Assembly: GCA_963971405.1 (NCBI GenBank)
Contig: OZ020489.1
Location: forward strand, 40,104,539-40,168,538
Length of the DNA: 64,000 bases
Origin: Psococerastis gibbosa
Lineage: Eukaryota > Arthropoda > Insecta > Psocodea > Psocidae
Direction of reading: 5' to 3'
The position numbers and the translations under genes were made by a program. A model generated the notes under the pieces. That model ran no database searches. It was not told the DNA's origin and was given only the letters and a program-made list of their open reading frames with translations. This document shows, in pieces, positions 9,963 through 20,288 of the stretch (positions within the stretch are counted from its first letter, which is position 1; every line of letters begins with the position of its first letter).

Positions 9963-12900
9963 ATGCTGATGCTTGAGGTCGACTCTGACTCTGACGAGAC
10001 CGTCATCGACAGATCATCATCATCATCACGTGGTTCCTCTGATCTCGAATCTGTTCCTTTGGCAACTCTAAAGAAGAACGCAACCTTGATAAGGAGCGGA
10101 AGTCCCGAAGAAAGCTTCGATTCCGATACTGATGATGCGACGCCCAAGAAAAAGAGGAAAGTTGCGGTTGAAACAAAAGTAAGTTGTGACTAATTTAAAT
10201 AATAGTTATTTTTATTTAAGGGTTTTTGTCACGACTAGTTTATGCGTATGTATGGTGAGTGAATAGTGTGTAAATTGCCTTTTAGTTTCATATTTAATTT
10301 TATTTATAACAGTATATTGTGCAACAATTATTATTTAGTATGGGTTAATATTGTAAGGCCGAAAGGTTTATAGAAACATCGATCGGGAATTTTTTACTTT
10401 TTTATTTATTTTTTGTTAAAAAAAAAGAATATCACGTCCATCCCAAAGCTGTCGCTTGCCGGGAGTGGCGTCATCAAATAAATAAATGTTGCTTCTTTTC
10501 ATTGCCTTAGCCTAATTAATTTTTAATAATTATTATAATGATGAAATAATGAATGAGACTTAGGACTAGAAAGTCTTTTTCTGTCTAACCCACGTCCAAA
10601 AAATCAATAGAATTTCCAAAATACGGTACGGTATAAATAGTTAACAAAACAAAAACAGTTAGCTTAACTTTAATAATCTTAAGTTAATTGTTAGGGTGGG
10701 CCGAAAGGCCAAAAATTCGCCCATGTGGAAAATAAAGACAATTTTCTTTCTTTCTATTGCAAACATATTTTTATGCATTTAGACATAAAGACACTATGGA
10801 CATAAAATGTGTTCTAAAATTATTTATGCTGCTTATTTTTCACTAGATGCAGTTATCCACGAAGACGCCTTTCCTTTCTACTACGAAGAAACAGACTGTC
10901 GTCGGGTAAGTTGTAATTAATATTTGGAAATGTTACAAGTGTATAAAGTCAAGTAGACCTATATCGCATGAACCGTCATTGAGAAAATGTTTTTTAGCCG
11001 TTTTCTCGCCCATTTATGAGGATATAAATCTACTTTATATCTCAAAATATAAAAAATGGCCCCGAAATATGATTTTTACAAACTTTTTTTATTTTTTATT
11101 TATTTTTTATTTTTTTTATAAAAGATAAATCGCATACAAACAATTTAATGAATGTATCCGATTGACCTTTACAGTCGCCTCTGTAGGTTATTACCCGTGA
11201 TGAGTACGACACGTCTCCGATTGCATGGCGTGTAACGACTCGCACAAGTGCCAGCACGTTACCACCTGGCCATCGAAGTCGATGCTAACTACATGCTAAC
11301 TTTCAACAAAATAGTAAAATAGAAGTTTTTCCACAAAGCGATGAACACACTGACTGGCATTTCGTTAAAATCACGTATTTTATGTAGTCAAAACATGTAA
11401 TTCCGTAGAAATTCAAAAACTGTGGCCAACCGATGTAAGTGCCGGCCACATACCCTGTATACACAATATGATTGATATTTCCTGTAAAACTTTGTAGAAA
11501 ACGCGGGTCCGATTTGTATTCCATGCTTTTTTTATTAATAAAACTAAAGTGAACTTACTGTATAAAATACAGTGATAGAAGAAGTCTCGAAGTGAATTGT
11601 AAGACTATACTCCTACAGCCATAAACAAGATTAGAGCGGCAAAGGTGTGATTGAAGAAGGAATTAGAAGGCTCACAACTCACAGGGAAGCCAAGAACTAG
11701 TTAGTAGGATCAGCAGGCTGATCATGGCGATTATAATACCGGGGTTTAAATAATACCTTGGTATTAAAAATGTAAACAAACAAATTTTGAATAGCACTTT
11801 CCATTATAAAATTATCTTGTTAACATTTTTAATACCAGGGATTATAATCTCCATGATCAGCCTACAGATACAGAAAAGGAGAAATTTGAGTACTGTTTAA
11901 CCAGACGTTAAAACCAACGAAACACTTTGTTTATTCCAATACTTATAATAAACATGCATTAATAAAATCGATCAAACTCGGTGTTTCGTTCGTTTCAATG
12001 CCTATACAAACAATTAAAGAAGATCGTTAGCGATATTAAATTTTGTTGTCACCTTTGTTACAGAGAAACAATTCGAAATGGTGTTCAGGGAAAAGAACAG
12101 TTCACTTGCGACACATGCCTACGTAACTTCACCTCAAGACGGAGCCTTGTAAAACACATTGAGACCGGCCGACACGTCTTCCGCTGCAAACAATGTCCCG
12201 CGTATTTCCTCAAGTCGTCCACTCTGGAAAAACACGTTGCGTCCAAACACGTCGAAAAACCGTGCAACAAATGTCCTCTATGCTTCCAGGTCTTTTCCAA
12301 CGAAGAAGAACTCAATGAACATTGTGTTAACGTGCATGAAATTGACAGTAATGTCGAATACCGGTGTGGAGAGTGCCCTAAAGTTTATAAGACTAAGGAA
12401 GGCCTAGAGTATCATGAGAAAAAAGTGCACGATGATGGTGATTTTAGTCGAGGAAATGTAAAAAATATAGAAGTTCGGGAATTTACCTGCAAAACCTGCT
12501 CAAAAACGTTTGGCAGCAAAGTTTTACTTTCGGCGCATTTAAAGGTTCATCATGTCAGAAAAAATTTGAAGTACTTAACGGGTCGGTACCAATGTATCAT
12601 CTGCCCCCGTTCTTTTACTAGTAGTGACGGCCTAAAGTACCATCTCGCGACTCATACGGGTGAACGCAAATATGGATGTGGACAGTGTACGAAGAGATTC
12701 ATTAAAAAGACGCATCTTTTGGAGCATATATCTACGCATGGTGGAGCAAAGAGTTATAAGTGTGAAAGGTGCCCGCGGACTTTTACGACGCTAGCAACCT
12801 TCAAGAAACACTTGAAAATGTTCCCCGGAAATCATAGTTTTACGTGTGATAAATGCGGGAAACTTTATACCAAAGAGAGCAAGTTAGAGAAGCATTGTTG

Positions 12901-15610
12901 TGTAGCTTTAGAAGCGGTTACTCTTGACCCGGAAGTGACAGCCCAATTGTCTGAAGATATGATCGAGCAGTATTTGTGTATGACTGAAGAAGCGAATAAG
13001 GAAGCGGGGTTGAAGTCTTGTTATAAGTGTTTCAAAGTTTTCCCGAGTCTGGTTGCACTTCAGCAGCATCAAGAAGAGCATGTTGGTAAACAAACTTACC
13101 AGTGCCGGTTTTGTCCAAAAACCTTTCTCCGAGCTAATGAATTTAGTTTTCATATTAAAAATCATTTGGGTAGCACGCCGTACATGTGTTTACAATGTAA
13201 ACGCAAATTTATATCACCGTTTACACTGGCTACCCACGCTAAAAAGTTTCCCGGTGAGCATAGTTTTACATGTACTAAGTGTAAACGCTGGTTTCCGTGT
13301 CCAGAGTATCTTCTTCGGCATGATTGTATTCTGCAAAACTGTGACTCGTTCGTCTGCGCTTGTGGAAAGGAGATTAAGGAGTGGGCGGATCTGGTGGGGC
13401 ATGCGGGTGGTAAGCCACACAAATGTTGCGCTTGCGATCAGAAATTTACAGCGATTGTTCAGTTTGCGCTGCATATTAAGCGGCATACCGGTTTTCGCCC
13501 GTTCGCCTGCAACAAATGCGACAGAACGTTTCAGAAAAAGATGAACTGGTCCAAGCATTTACAGGTGCATGAACGAAAAGTTTTAAAGTGTGATTTGTGC
13601 GATTATGAGATACAGAGCCGGAAGCGGTTTAGCGCGCATATGGCAAAAAAGCATGATGTCTGCGGAGTGTTGGACTCGGATGGTACGTTATGCCCGACGT
13701 GTGGGGTGATGTTGGGTAGTTTGACACAGCTGAAGAGTCATGTCGAGCAGGAGCATGGCGGTTCAGTGATGCTGCCTGAGAGCGAGGAGAAGAAGAAGAA
13801 GGTTCTACCTACTGAGTTGTGCACGCTGTGTGGAAAGATGTTGAACAACAAGTATGGGCTGGCGTCACATCTGAAGAAAGTTCATGGACCCAAGGTGGCG
13901 AAGGAGGCAAAAACGCCTCAGTGTGGGGTAAGTTCTACTGTTCTAATTAAAGATGTTTCCCGCCAATTAGAAGTAATTGTTGCTGCCAGTAAATGCTAAC
14001 CACTGGTAATCTTTTGTTTCTTTTCCAACGTCTGCTTTCAGCATTTCTGCTTTAAGCAACCCTGTTAGCCTGGCGGGGGGAATGAGCCTGTTTGTTAACC
14101 CTAGGGGCAGACTCCTTCACTTCGGGAAAAAGGGGAGTTAACTGACAGGGTGGACCTCCTGATTATAGTGGATTCCGAACCACTTGGGGAACTTAGTAAA
14201 GTCTCACGATTAATTCGGAGGTGACCAGGACTCGACACGTACGTAGACTGACTGGTATAGTCTCAGCACGTCATTATGTCCCACCATTTTTGCCGCGGTT
14301 TGGAACAGGCTCTGTTCTGGTGGATTCAAGTTGGTATGGCCGTTGGCTAAACAGGTAATCTTGGATCCTACTAACATTTTAGTTAAAGAACCGGTACGAG
14401 TGAACCTGGACGTGCTCTCCTATTAATCTATCAGTATAGGCACCTATTTATACATCAAACTTACAAGCATTGATAAATTCATCACTAAGAACTCAGGAGT
14501 TGCATGTACACGCATGTGAAAGGAGCTGTCGTGATTTATTTATTGAAAGGTTCTGAGCTAAAATTCGGACAGTTCATAAAAAATGTTAGCAGCTGTCTTC
14601 TTCCTGGCTGCAATATATGCTAGCAGGGCTATTGCCTCTATGGCGGCAATTCCACCGACCTCGTCACGTGACATTGACGTGGTAGCAGATATCATTAATA
14701 AGTCTCCATATTATAACTTAATTTATATTAGATAAGTTAAGTCTCTGCATTATAGTCTCCTTAAAATATGGCAGAGACTTATTAATGATGTCTGCTGCCA
14801 CGTCAATGTCACGTGCATTATGAAAAACGAGTTCGGTGGAATTGCCGCCCATTCAAAATGTAATCTATGTAACTCGGGCCAAGGCTACGGTCCTCCCTTA
14901 TTCGGCTTAGCGATACCACCATGCTGATTAGTCTATTTGCTTGAGCCTAGGTGTCCGGTAGAAGGGGTTGGTTGGATTATTAGTTTTATAAAATTTTCCT
15001 CTCCCAAATACTCTGAAAGCTTGTGCCTGTTTTGGTCTATTGATTTTTATTACTGATTTGAACATAGACAATTTTCTTTTTGTGATAAAGCAATGGAGTC
15101 TTTGATAGGTGGTCTTTCGTACTTCCGTACTACTATGGAACTACGCTTTCAGAACGACCACGACCTATCATCCCGGATTCTACTGCTTCATCACGTAACT
15201 CTGTAACCCTCTTTGTAATTAAATTTTCTTTGTTGCCCATCCCAATTTCCCAAGATTACAACAATTAATTTTTATTCTTCCAGACCTGCGGCGAAACCTT
15301 CAAAACCAAGGCCCGGTTGCAAAGACACCAAGACGTCCACGACGTGCCGGGTCCACGGCCCTGCAGCATCTGCAGCGTGAAGGTCAACAGCGCGAAGGAG
15401 CTGCGCACGCACCAGCGGCAGCACGATGAGTTGCGGCCCTTCTCGTGTCCGCGCTGCGGGAAGCACTTCAAGGTGGCGGCAAGTCTCAAGTACCACGCGA
15501 CCATCTGCGGTGTGGAGAAGAAGAGACCACGTGCTACACCCGAGGATGAGGCTCCTGTTTATAAGTTAATTGCTGCCAATGGTACTGGATGGTGTCCTGA
15601 ACTGTATTAA
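9963..15610 (+). CDS. Multi-C2H2 zinc-finger protein, four exons
   Basis: Exons are 9963-10178, 10847-10905, 12064-13927 and 15284-15610. All junctions are GT/AG and phases join (0, then 2+1, then 0), giving about 821 residues. Exon 1 is acidic and serine-rich and ends with the basic run PKKKRKV, a classical nuclear localisation signal. Exon 3 holds about 19 CxxC...H...H units; exon 4 completes one split across the junction (CG|TC) and adds two more, then ends in 'GTGWCPELY'. Several units lack a final histidine (e.g. 'HLKMFPGNH' spacing, 'RHDC', 'KHCC'). The canonical TGEKP linker is nearly absent ('HTGERKYGC', 'HTGFRPFAC' are closest). Predicted nuclear DNA- or RNA-binding protein; no orthologue recognised. 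An AG precedes 9963, so an upstream exon is possible ('...TRE|gtaagt' near 9917). Confidence 0.85.
10179..10846 (+). other. Intron 1 of the zinc-finger gene; LINE 3' tail inside
   Basis: At 10690-10760 'gggtgggccgaaaggccaaaaattcgccca' followed by 'aataaagacaattttctttctttct' matches 62165-62240. This is probably the 3' terminus of a non-LTR element in two copies. The rest is AT-rich. Confidence 0.45.
10985..11285 (-). repeat. R3 fragment followed by SINE-like family copy
   Basis: 10985-11095 has 'gttttttagccgttttctcg' to 'atggccccgaaatatgattttta', a piece of R3. 11112-11285 is a minus-strand copy of the roughly 170-bp SINE-like family: 'cgcatacaaacaatttaatgaat', 'gattgacc', 'cagtcgcctctg', 'gatgagtacgacacgtctccg', then 'cctggccatcgaagtcg'. 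The A-box-like TGGCNNGGTGG is at the right end, so the element points leftward. Both are in intron 2 of the zinc-finger gene. Confidence 0.7.
11291..11535. repeat. Dispersed repeat R6 ('ctgtggccaa...ggccacata')
   Basis: 'tcaaaaactgtggccaaccgatgtaagtg' and 'atgattgatatttcctgtaaaactttgtagaaaa' recur in altered form at 50020-50225, 56985-57100, 61735-61800 and 61970-62060. This is a dispersed, noncoding family with no ends defined by eye. Confidence 0.45.
11715..11863. mobile_element. Palindromic MITE
   Basis: Terminal inverted repeats AGGCTGATCATGGCGATTAT and its near complement 'ATAATCTCCATGATCAGCCT' bound a 149-bp element. The inner parts pair too ('aataccttggtattaaaa' against 'tttttaataccaggg'). 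A related element with CATGGCGATTTGG ends is at 35948-36311. It lies in intron 2 of the zinc-finger gene, just before its big finger exon. Confidence 0.65.
13928..15283. other. Intron 3 of the zinc-finger gene, with repeats
   Basis: Contains the inverted copy (14098-14290) of the repeat at 6545-6740, the palindromic MITE at 14642-14849, and a 'gaactacgctttcagaacgaccacg' fragment (15130-15205) shared with 35505-35630. No coding sequence is seen between the donor at 13928 and the acceptor ending at 15283. Confidence 0.6.
14642..14849. mobile_element. Harbinger-like palindromic MITE (GGCGGCAATTCC ends)
   Basis: The ends GGCGGCAATTCCACCGACC and GGTGGAATTGCCGCC are inverted. Arms continue through 'acattgacgtggtagcagat' on the left and 'gtctgctgccacgtcaatgt' on the right. 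The GACGTGGTAGCAGA block is shared with the elements at 16421-16804, 49571-49953 and 63633-63761. No clean 3-bp duplication is visible at this copy. Confidence 0.7.
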
Positions 15611-15718
15611 GTAGGCTAAAAAGGCGAAATGATGCAGGGTCCGTTCCAAATGCCCTCAAGTTAAGTTATTTTGCAGGCGTATAATAAATTATATATAATA
15701 AAATACATTATTAACTTA

Positions 15719-16010
15719 GGTGGCTACGACCAGGCCGAACCGATTGGCTTTCCATGAATGTCGCAATGGTAGACTCGTAGCTGTACTTGGTTAAGTAAAT
15801 TGCGTGAATGGTAAGTTTGTCTGTGCTTGTCCATTATCGCTTGTAGCCGGTGTAGGTTGACATCGAGGACGTATACCAGTTTGCCAATGGTTAAAAATTC
15901 ATACGAAAGCAATACAAATAATGTCCGAAATCCATGGGGTCGTTGGCATTGGATAAGGGACCAATGGACCACTCTAAGTAGGCCTAGGTCCATAAAAAGT
16001 CCTTCGGGAC
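15719..16010 (-). repeat. Dispersed repeat R5, long copy
   Basis: Minus-strand copy of a family whose forward order is: 'ttatggacctagg', 'gtccaatgccaacgacccc', 'atttcggacattatttgtatt', 'gttgacatcgaggac', 'caacctacaccggctacaagcg', 'cttaccattcacgcaat', 'tggtcgtagccac'. Other copies are at 28600-28860 and 60855-61010 (+) and 42440-42530 (-). No internal coding capacity. It lies just 3' of the zinc-finger gene. Confidence 0.65.
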
Positions 16011-16417
16011 ATTATTGTAAATAGCAGGTAAAAAATCGACAAAATTATAAAAAAATAAAACAATAACGTTTTAAAATACCCCTGATTAGAGAAATTAAAC
16101 GTTTTGTGAAAGGCTTAGTCCTAGTTTTTGTTGTTGTTATTGTTTCTTATTTTTTCATCGCGAAGACTTTTTACTTCATGCTTTATAGCTTATTTCTAAC
16201 AGCGAGCCATTAAATAGTAGAATAACCGCCTTAGGGTCAAATTGTAAAACTAACACTGTGTTTCTTGTTGGAATCTGACTTGCAACAACTTGTCAAAGCG
16301 AACGATCTGAACACTGCGTCCTCACTGATATGTTAGATGGCCTCAGTAACCGTGTACATAATAGTGATTGCTCAAGAACCACTGCCAGATCACTAGCAGA
16401 TCCGTCAGGCAAATTTG
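16011..16417. other. No gene seen
   Basis: AT-rich spacer with no recognisable frame or repeat. Confidence 0.3.
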
Positions 16418-16420
16418 TAA

Positions 16421-16804
16421 GGCGCCCATTCCACCGACCGGCTAGGGCTATTTACAAAAACAGTGACGTGGTAGCAGACATTCAAGACTTAAGCGGGGTT
16501 TCCACCGACCTCGCATTGCAGAATTGACGGAAATGTTTATTTTCCTCAATGCCATAGTTAAAATTGATCAATGATCATACAGTAAAATCACAAACAAACA
16601 AACTAAAATTAAAAAATGGCGTCATGGGATATGTTGAGTAGAAACATTTTAATAGATTTCTATAAAAAGAAAAATTCTAATTTCCGTCAATATCATTTTC
16701 ATTCTGCAATGCGAGGTCGGTGGAAACGCCACCTAAGTCTTGAATGTCTGCTACCACGTCACCGTTTTTGTAAATAGCCCTAGCCGGTCGGTGGAATGGG
16801 CGCC
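16421..16804. mobile_element. Nested palindromic Harbinger-like MITE
   Basis: The outer ends GGCGCCCATTCCACCGACCG / CGGTCGGTGGAATGGGCGCC are perfect inverted repeats flanked by TAA on both sides (16418-16420, 16805-16807). The outer arms continue through 'ggctagggctatttacaaaa' to 'agacattcaagactt'. Between them, at 16493-16733 and bounded by taa, sits an inner element with 'gcggggtttccaccgacctc' type ends. The inner part also occurs alone at 55569-55822. The 3-bp TWA duplication and G/C-rich ends fit PIF/Harbinger nonautonomous elements. The length is 384 bp, against 383 bp for the copy at 49571. Confidence 0.8.
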
Positions 16805-16807
16805 TAA

Positions 16808-17352
16808 GGCCAGCACCACGCACAGCCAAGTGGATCCTATACTACAAGGTTTCGCCTGCCTTAGAAAACTCCCGATTGAACTGAGAGCGGCGAGAAATGC
16901 TACTAACTTCCCAAAATGCTCAGAGACCATCTCTTAGAGAAAGCTTTCTACACTGTCACTGAGGCACTACCACAATGACAGAACTACCTCATTTTACCGA
17001 TTTTACTTTATACTATTTTGTCGATTACTTGTTTGTCAATGTATAATTTAACAGAAATGAATATATTTATTTATAGAAAAAAACTGCAATACAATATGTA
17101 GATACAGTATATGTGTCAGTATAGTACGCTTATTTTGTTTTATTATGTTATCTACACTGCATGTTCAATTAAAAGACTGATTAAAGTATTATTTGTGATA
17201 ATGTTAGTTTCGTTATTAACCTTTTCTTTCTTTAATTGTCTCTTCTATCGAAGATTGGGGATCATCATGGCAATTTGGACCTTGGAGACTGCTGCTCTAA
17301 AAAGTGAAGTCTTGCTCTTGCCAAACCACCGCCTCAGGTTTACAACCAGGAT
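16808..17352. other. No gene recognised
   Basis: A long frame (17111-17803 +) is fortuitous: it crosses a SINE-like copy and an antisense LINE fragment. No product is inferred. Confidence 0.5.
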
Positions 17353-17512
17353 TTTTTTTTTTATAAAAAGGTTAATAGCATACAAACAATTTAATGAATG
17401 TATCCGATTGACCTCTTCAGTCGCCTCAATGAGTAAATTAATACTTGTGCTGAGTTACGACACGTCTCCGATCGCATGGCGCGCAGAGACTTGCACAAGT
17501 CTACCGGGAGCC
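17353..17512 (-). repeat. SINE-like family copy
   Basis: 'taatagcatacaaacaattt', 'gaatgtatccgattgacctc', 'agtcgcctc', 'gagttacgacacgtctccga' and 'cgcagagacttgcacaag' match the family at 63226-63400 and elsewhere. The tail (T-rich on this strand) is at the left. Confidence 0.7.
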
Positions 17513-17735
17513 TTTTCCTTTTCTTTCCTCAACACATGTCCAAAGTATGTAAGTTTCCGGTTTTTTTACGGCCAGCAGGAACTCTGCTTCTGTATCCATT
17601 CGCTCCAGGACCTCAGTATTAGGAACACTATCTCTCCAGGATATGCGCAGCATTCGCCTGTATACCCAAGTTTCAAATGCACTGATTCTGTTCTTCATAG
17701 CTTCTGTCAAGGTCCATCCCTACATACCATATATA
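17501..17735 (-). pseudogene. LINE RT tail fragment
   Basis: The minus-strand peptide 'LTEAMKNRISAFETWVYRRM' continues with 'LRISWRDSVPNTEVLERM' and 'LLAVKK'. It is the same block as the LINE at the left window edge (YRRMLxISWRDHxTNxEVLxRV). About 75 residues remain; it is a remnant of the same element type. Confidence 0.65.
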
Positions 17736-17837
17736 ACGATATAGACATGAACTTCGAACGAAACCCAAGAGCTTTATACCTACGCATAGTCGACAATTTC
17801 TAATCAACAAAAATGTCACTTTCACCCCTTTGCTGTT

Positions 17838-18110
17838 AGACACCTCAAGTTGAGCCCAACAGCATAGCATTTACCAGAGGCAAAGAAAGAAGATAGTACT
17901 GATCCTAGTTAACAAGGCAGCAACCTAAGATAAAAATAAATAATCCCGTCTGCAAGTGAGGAACTACAAAACACATCATAGACGCCTCAAGTTGAACCCA
18001 ACAGCATAGCATTTACCAGAGGCAAAGAAAACTGAACCAATCCTAGTTAACAAGCTACTAGTATAATAAAAATAAACAAATAAATACTCACGTCTGCACG
18101 TGAGGAACAC
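17838..18110 (-). repeat. Tandem duplication overlapping the 3' end of COQ10
   Basis: Copy 1 (about 17838-17968) and copy 2 (about 17982-18110) share 'cctcaagttga.cccaacagc', 'atagcatttaccagaggcaaa', 'atcctagttaacaag' and 'cgtctgca.gtgaggaac'. The period is about 144. Copy 2 contains the COQ10 stop codon region; copy 1 lies beyond it in the 3' flank. Confidence 0.75.
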
Positions 18111-19678
18111 CTAAAAATTGTGTTTTAATCGTCGGCGTTCCGTATCTGGCTTTGGCCTCTTGGTAGAAAGCGCCTTCCATTTGTCGGACAAGTTCATTAA
18201 AAAATAAATGAGCTAGTTGTGAGTGCAGCGGCGAACGGAATTCAAACGACACGTAAAAGTCGATAATGCAGGTATTTTCACTGTTTTTCAGCCCAGGCGA
18301 AAATTTCCACGTAGTTAGCAGATGCTTGAACAATTTTCCGTCCGTACAAACAGCCTTGACTAAATTTGGCCGCAGCAGGGTAACATTGGAAGTGTAGCTT
18401 TCTACTATGGGAGGAAAGCCAATGACTAGGTCTGCTTTTAGATGGTTTTCTGTTCGAGAGGTCACGGTAGACTGTTTGCAAAATGGAATAAAATTTTTGT
18501 AGTTGGACACATCGGAAACTACGTCAAACATTGAGTTCATAGAGTATCTGAAAAAATTAGAAGTCCGTTAGTGAGCAATGTAACTGCAAAGGCTGTCGAG
18601 CTAGTGAGCCCTAAAAAGAAGTAACTACGTGATGCCTGTATTATAAAGACAGAAATTTCATTGTAAACAAATGGCGACCGGGTCTTTTTGACGAAGAGGT
18701 AGATGGGGCGAACTGGCCTCGGAGGGCACTTAGTGCGAATGTGGTGCGACCATGACATGACAATGGGCACCTACTTCAATGCGCCTTCTGTCCCACTACC
18801 TGCACTCAGGATGACCATTGCAAATGGCATCAGGGTGGCAAAATGCTGGACACAGAAACTACGAGAAAACCTCGGACACGAAAAAGTAAGTAAGTTTGAC
18901 GAAATTAATTAATTCCTCATTTTGTAACCTCCAGACCTAGTTCAATCAAATATTTGTTAGGAAAAATTTGGTACAATTTCTTTGCAACGCAAACCCCGCT
19001 AACTTGCCCTTTTAAAAGTAAAATTATCGGATGTATCGCGAACTTGACTAGGACTAAAACCTGATTGTATTATATTCCAACAACTATAACAATTTAATAC
19101 TATGGTAGTATACCGCAAGGCAATGGCCCGTGGGCGGTTTGACATGTTGGTTACCTACATAAACAAATAAAAACATAACATGATTGTAGGCTGTCGGGCA
19201 GTCTCTTAAGAGTGTACATCCCGTCGGAAATTTCCAGCCCGAACATTAATACTTTTTATTTAATTAACTAAGCAAGTTATTAAAGATATGGCTCATTTAA
19301 GTTGTAGAAGACTACTTCATGCATCATATAATAAGATATTTTTAATTTTCGAAATTTTAGTCTTTTCATAAACAAGATAATAATTTATAAAAAATAACTT
19401 TTCACGTATAATAGATACTATGAAAAAAATACACTTACGAAAATTAAAAAAAATACCTTATTATATGATGCATGAAGTAGTCTTCTACAACATAAATGAC
19501 CCAAACTTTTAATAACATGCTTAGTTAATTAAATACAAAATAAAAAATTATTAAATTTCGGGCTGCCAATTTCCTACGGGATGCACACTTAAAGTAGCCT
19601 TATTGTTTTTATTACCCACCCAACCAGTTTCTTTCCCGAGTATTCCTTCTTAGTTGAATTTATTGACTTCCCAGGGAA
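18088..19678 (-). CDS. COQ10: COQ10 coenzyme Q-binding protein, 3' exons
   Basis: COQ10 is a mitochondrial START-like (polyketide cyclase fold) protein that binds coenzyme Q and is needed for efficient respiratory electron transfer. Two exons join in frame on the minus strand: 19678-19620 (59 bp; '...STKKEYSGKKLVG') and 18547-18088 ('YSMNSMFDVVSDVSNYKNFI...', stop TGA at 18090-18088). Across the junction the sequence reads KEYSGKKLVGYSM, the family signature. The second exon covers 'FIPFCKQS', 'GFPPIVESYTSNV', 'VKAVCTDGKLFKHL' and 'SFEFRSPLHSQLAHLFF', i.e. the whole fold to the expected C-terminus. The N-terminal exon with the mitochondrial presequence was not secured. A GT follows the stop region ('gcagac|gtgagt'), a possible alternative donor. 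Confidence 0.92.
18725..18900 (+). pseudogene. Decayed jockey-like LINE tail in COQ10 intron
   Basis: Across a stop and shifts it reads 'MTMGHLLQCAFCP', 'CTQDDH' and 'MLDTET', matching 'QDMDHLFQCRLCP', 'CTRDDL' and 'RLDTKK' of the copy at 8101. It ends 'gacacgaaaaagtaagtaag', the same 3' end as the LINE at 37786-39088. It lies in the intron between the two COQ10 exons, antisense to the gene. Confidence 0.6.
18901..19205. other. COQ10 intron, no feature seen
   Basis: AT-rich intronic sequence without recognisable signal. Confidence 0.3.
19210..19588. mobile_element. TTAA-flanked foldback element
   Basis: A 379-bp element lies between TTAA at 19206-19209 and TTAA at 19589-19592. Ends are GAGTGTACATCCCGTCGGAA and its imperfect complement (…TTCCTACGGGATGCACAC). 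Inverted arms extend inwards for roughly 150 bases, including 'ttaattaactaagca' against 'tgcttagttaattaa' and 'gtagaagactacttcatgca' against 'tgcatgaagtagtcttctac'. TTAA duplication is diagnostic of piggyBac-type transposition. No coding capacity. It sits in the COQ10 intron, 32 bp from the 59-bp exon's donor. Confidence 0.75.
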
Positions 19679-20110
19679 CTGAAAAAACGCCCTCGAGGAT
19701 ATTCCCACCATGTGATGGCGGACGTCCATACCACTGTCATTTCTCTCGGCTGCCAATATTTCTTTAAAGAATATTCTAAAACAAATTATAAATATTATGA
19801 TCCATCATCTTTGATGAACCTTCATGGTACTGAAGAAATAACAACAGTGGGTCCTTTGTCTCTAGATGCCGCGTTCTTATTCCAATTGCGCAAGTTAGAC
19901 TTCAGCCCTGGCTGGTCAGGATCTAGGACATAGCTTATTCATACGCCACAGGGATCTTGTGTTGAGGACTTTCTTAGGCACTCTAGATGTCTCTCGAGAT
20001 GCCCCAATTACCTGAGCTTTCTAACATTGATCACGTTCACTGTTGATTGTTATTAGGGTCCAAATTATTCGAAGTAGCTGAGTTTTTGAGTTGGTAACCA
20101 TAAGCGGCCC

Positions 20111-20288
20111 TACACGGTCAGTAATAATGACATTACCGTATCAAAATGAGAGTAATAATAATCGTGTAAGGTGGACAAAGTTTGGAATGACGAAAAATAA
20201 TGATGTGGATCCGGATTTTCTGATCACAGCTCAATCATTACTGAATAGTAATGACAATACTGATAATGTCATTATTATTGACCGTGTA
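20111..20288. mobile_element. MITE with TACACGGTCA ends
   Basis: Ends TACACGGTCAGTAATAATGA and TCATTATTATTGACCGTGTA are inverted (about 25 bp). Inner parts also pair ('gagtaataataatcgtg', 'attactgaatagtaatgaca'). It is 178 bp with no coding capacity and no clear target duplication. Confidence 0.6.

Noticed and set aside
10141-10161. Viral sequence because of PKKKRKV
   Set aside because: The heptapeptide sits in a spliced host exon with no other viral similarity.
17111-17803. 230-codon plus-strand frame as a gene
   Set aside because: It crosses a SINE-like repeat and an antisense LINE tail; composition is random.
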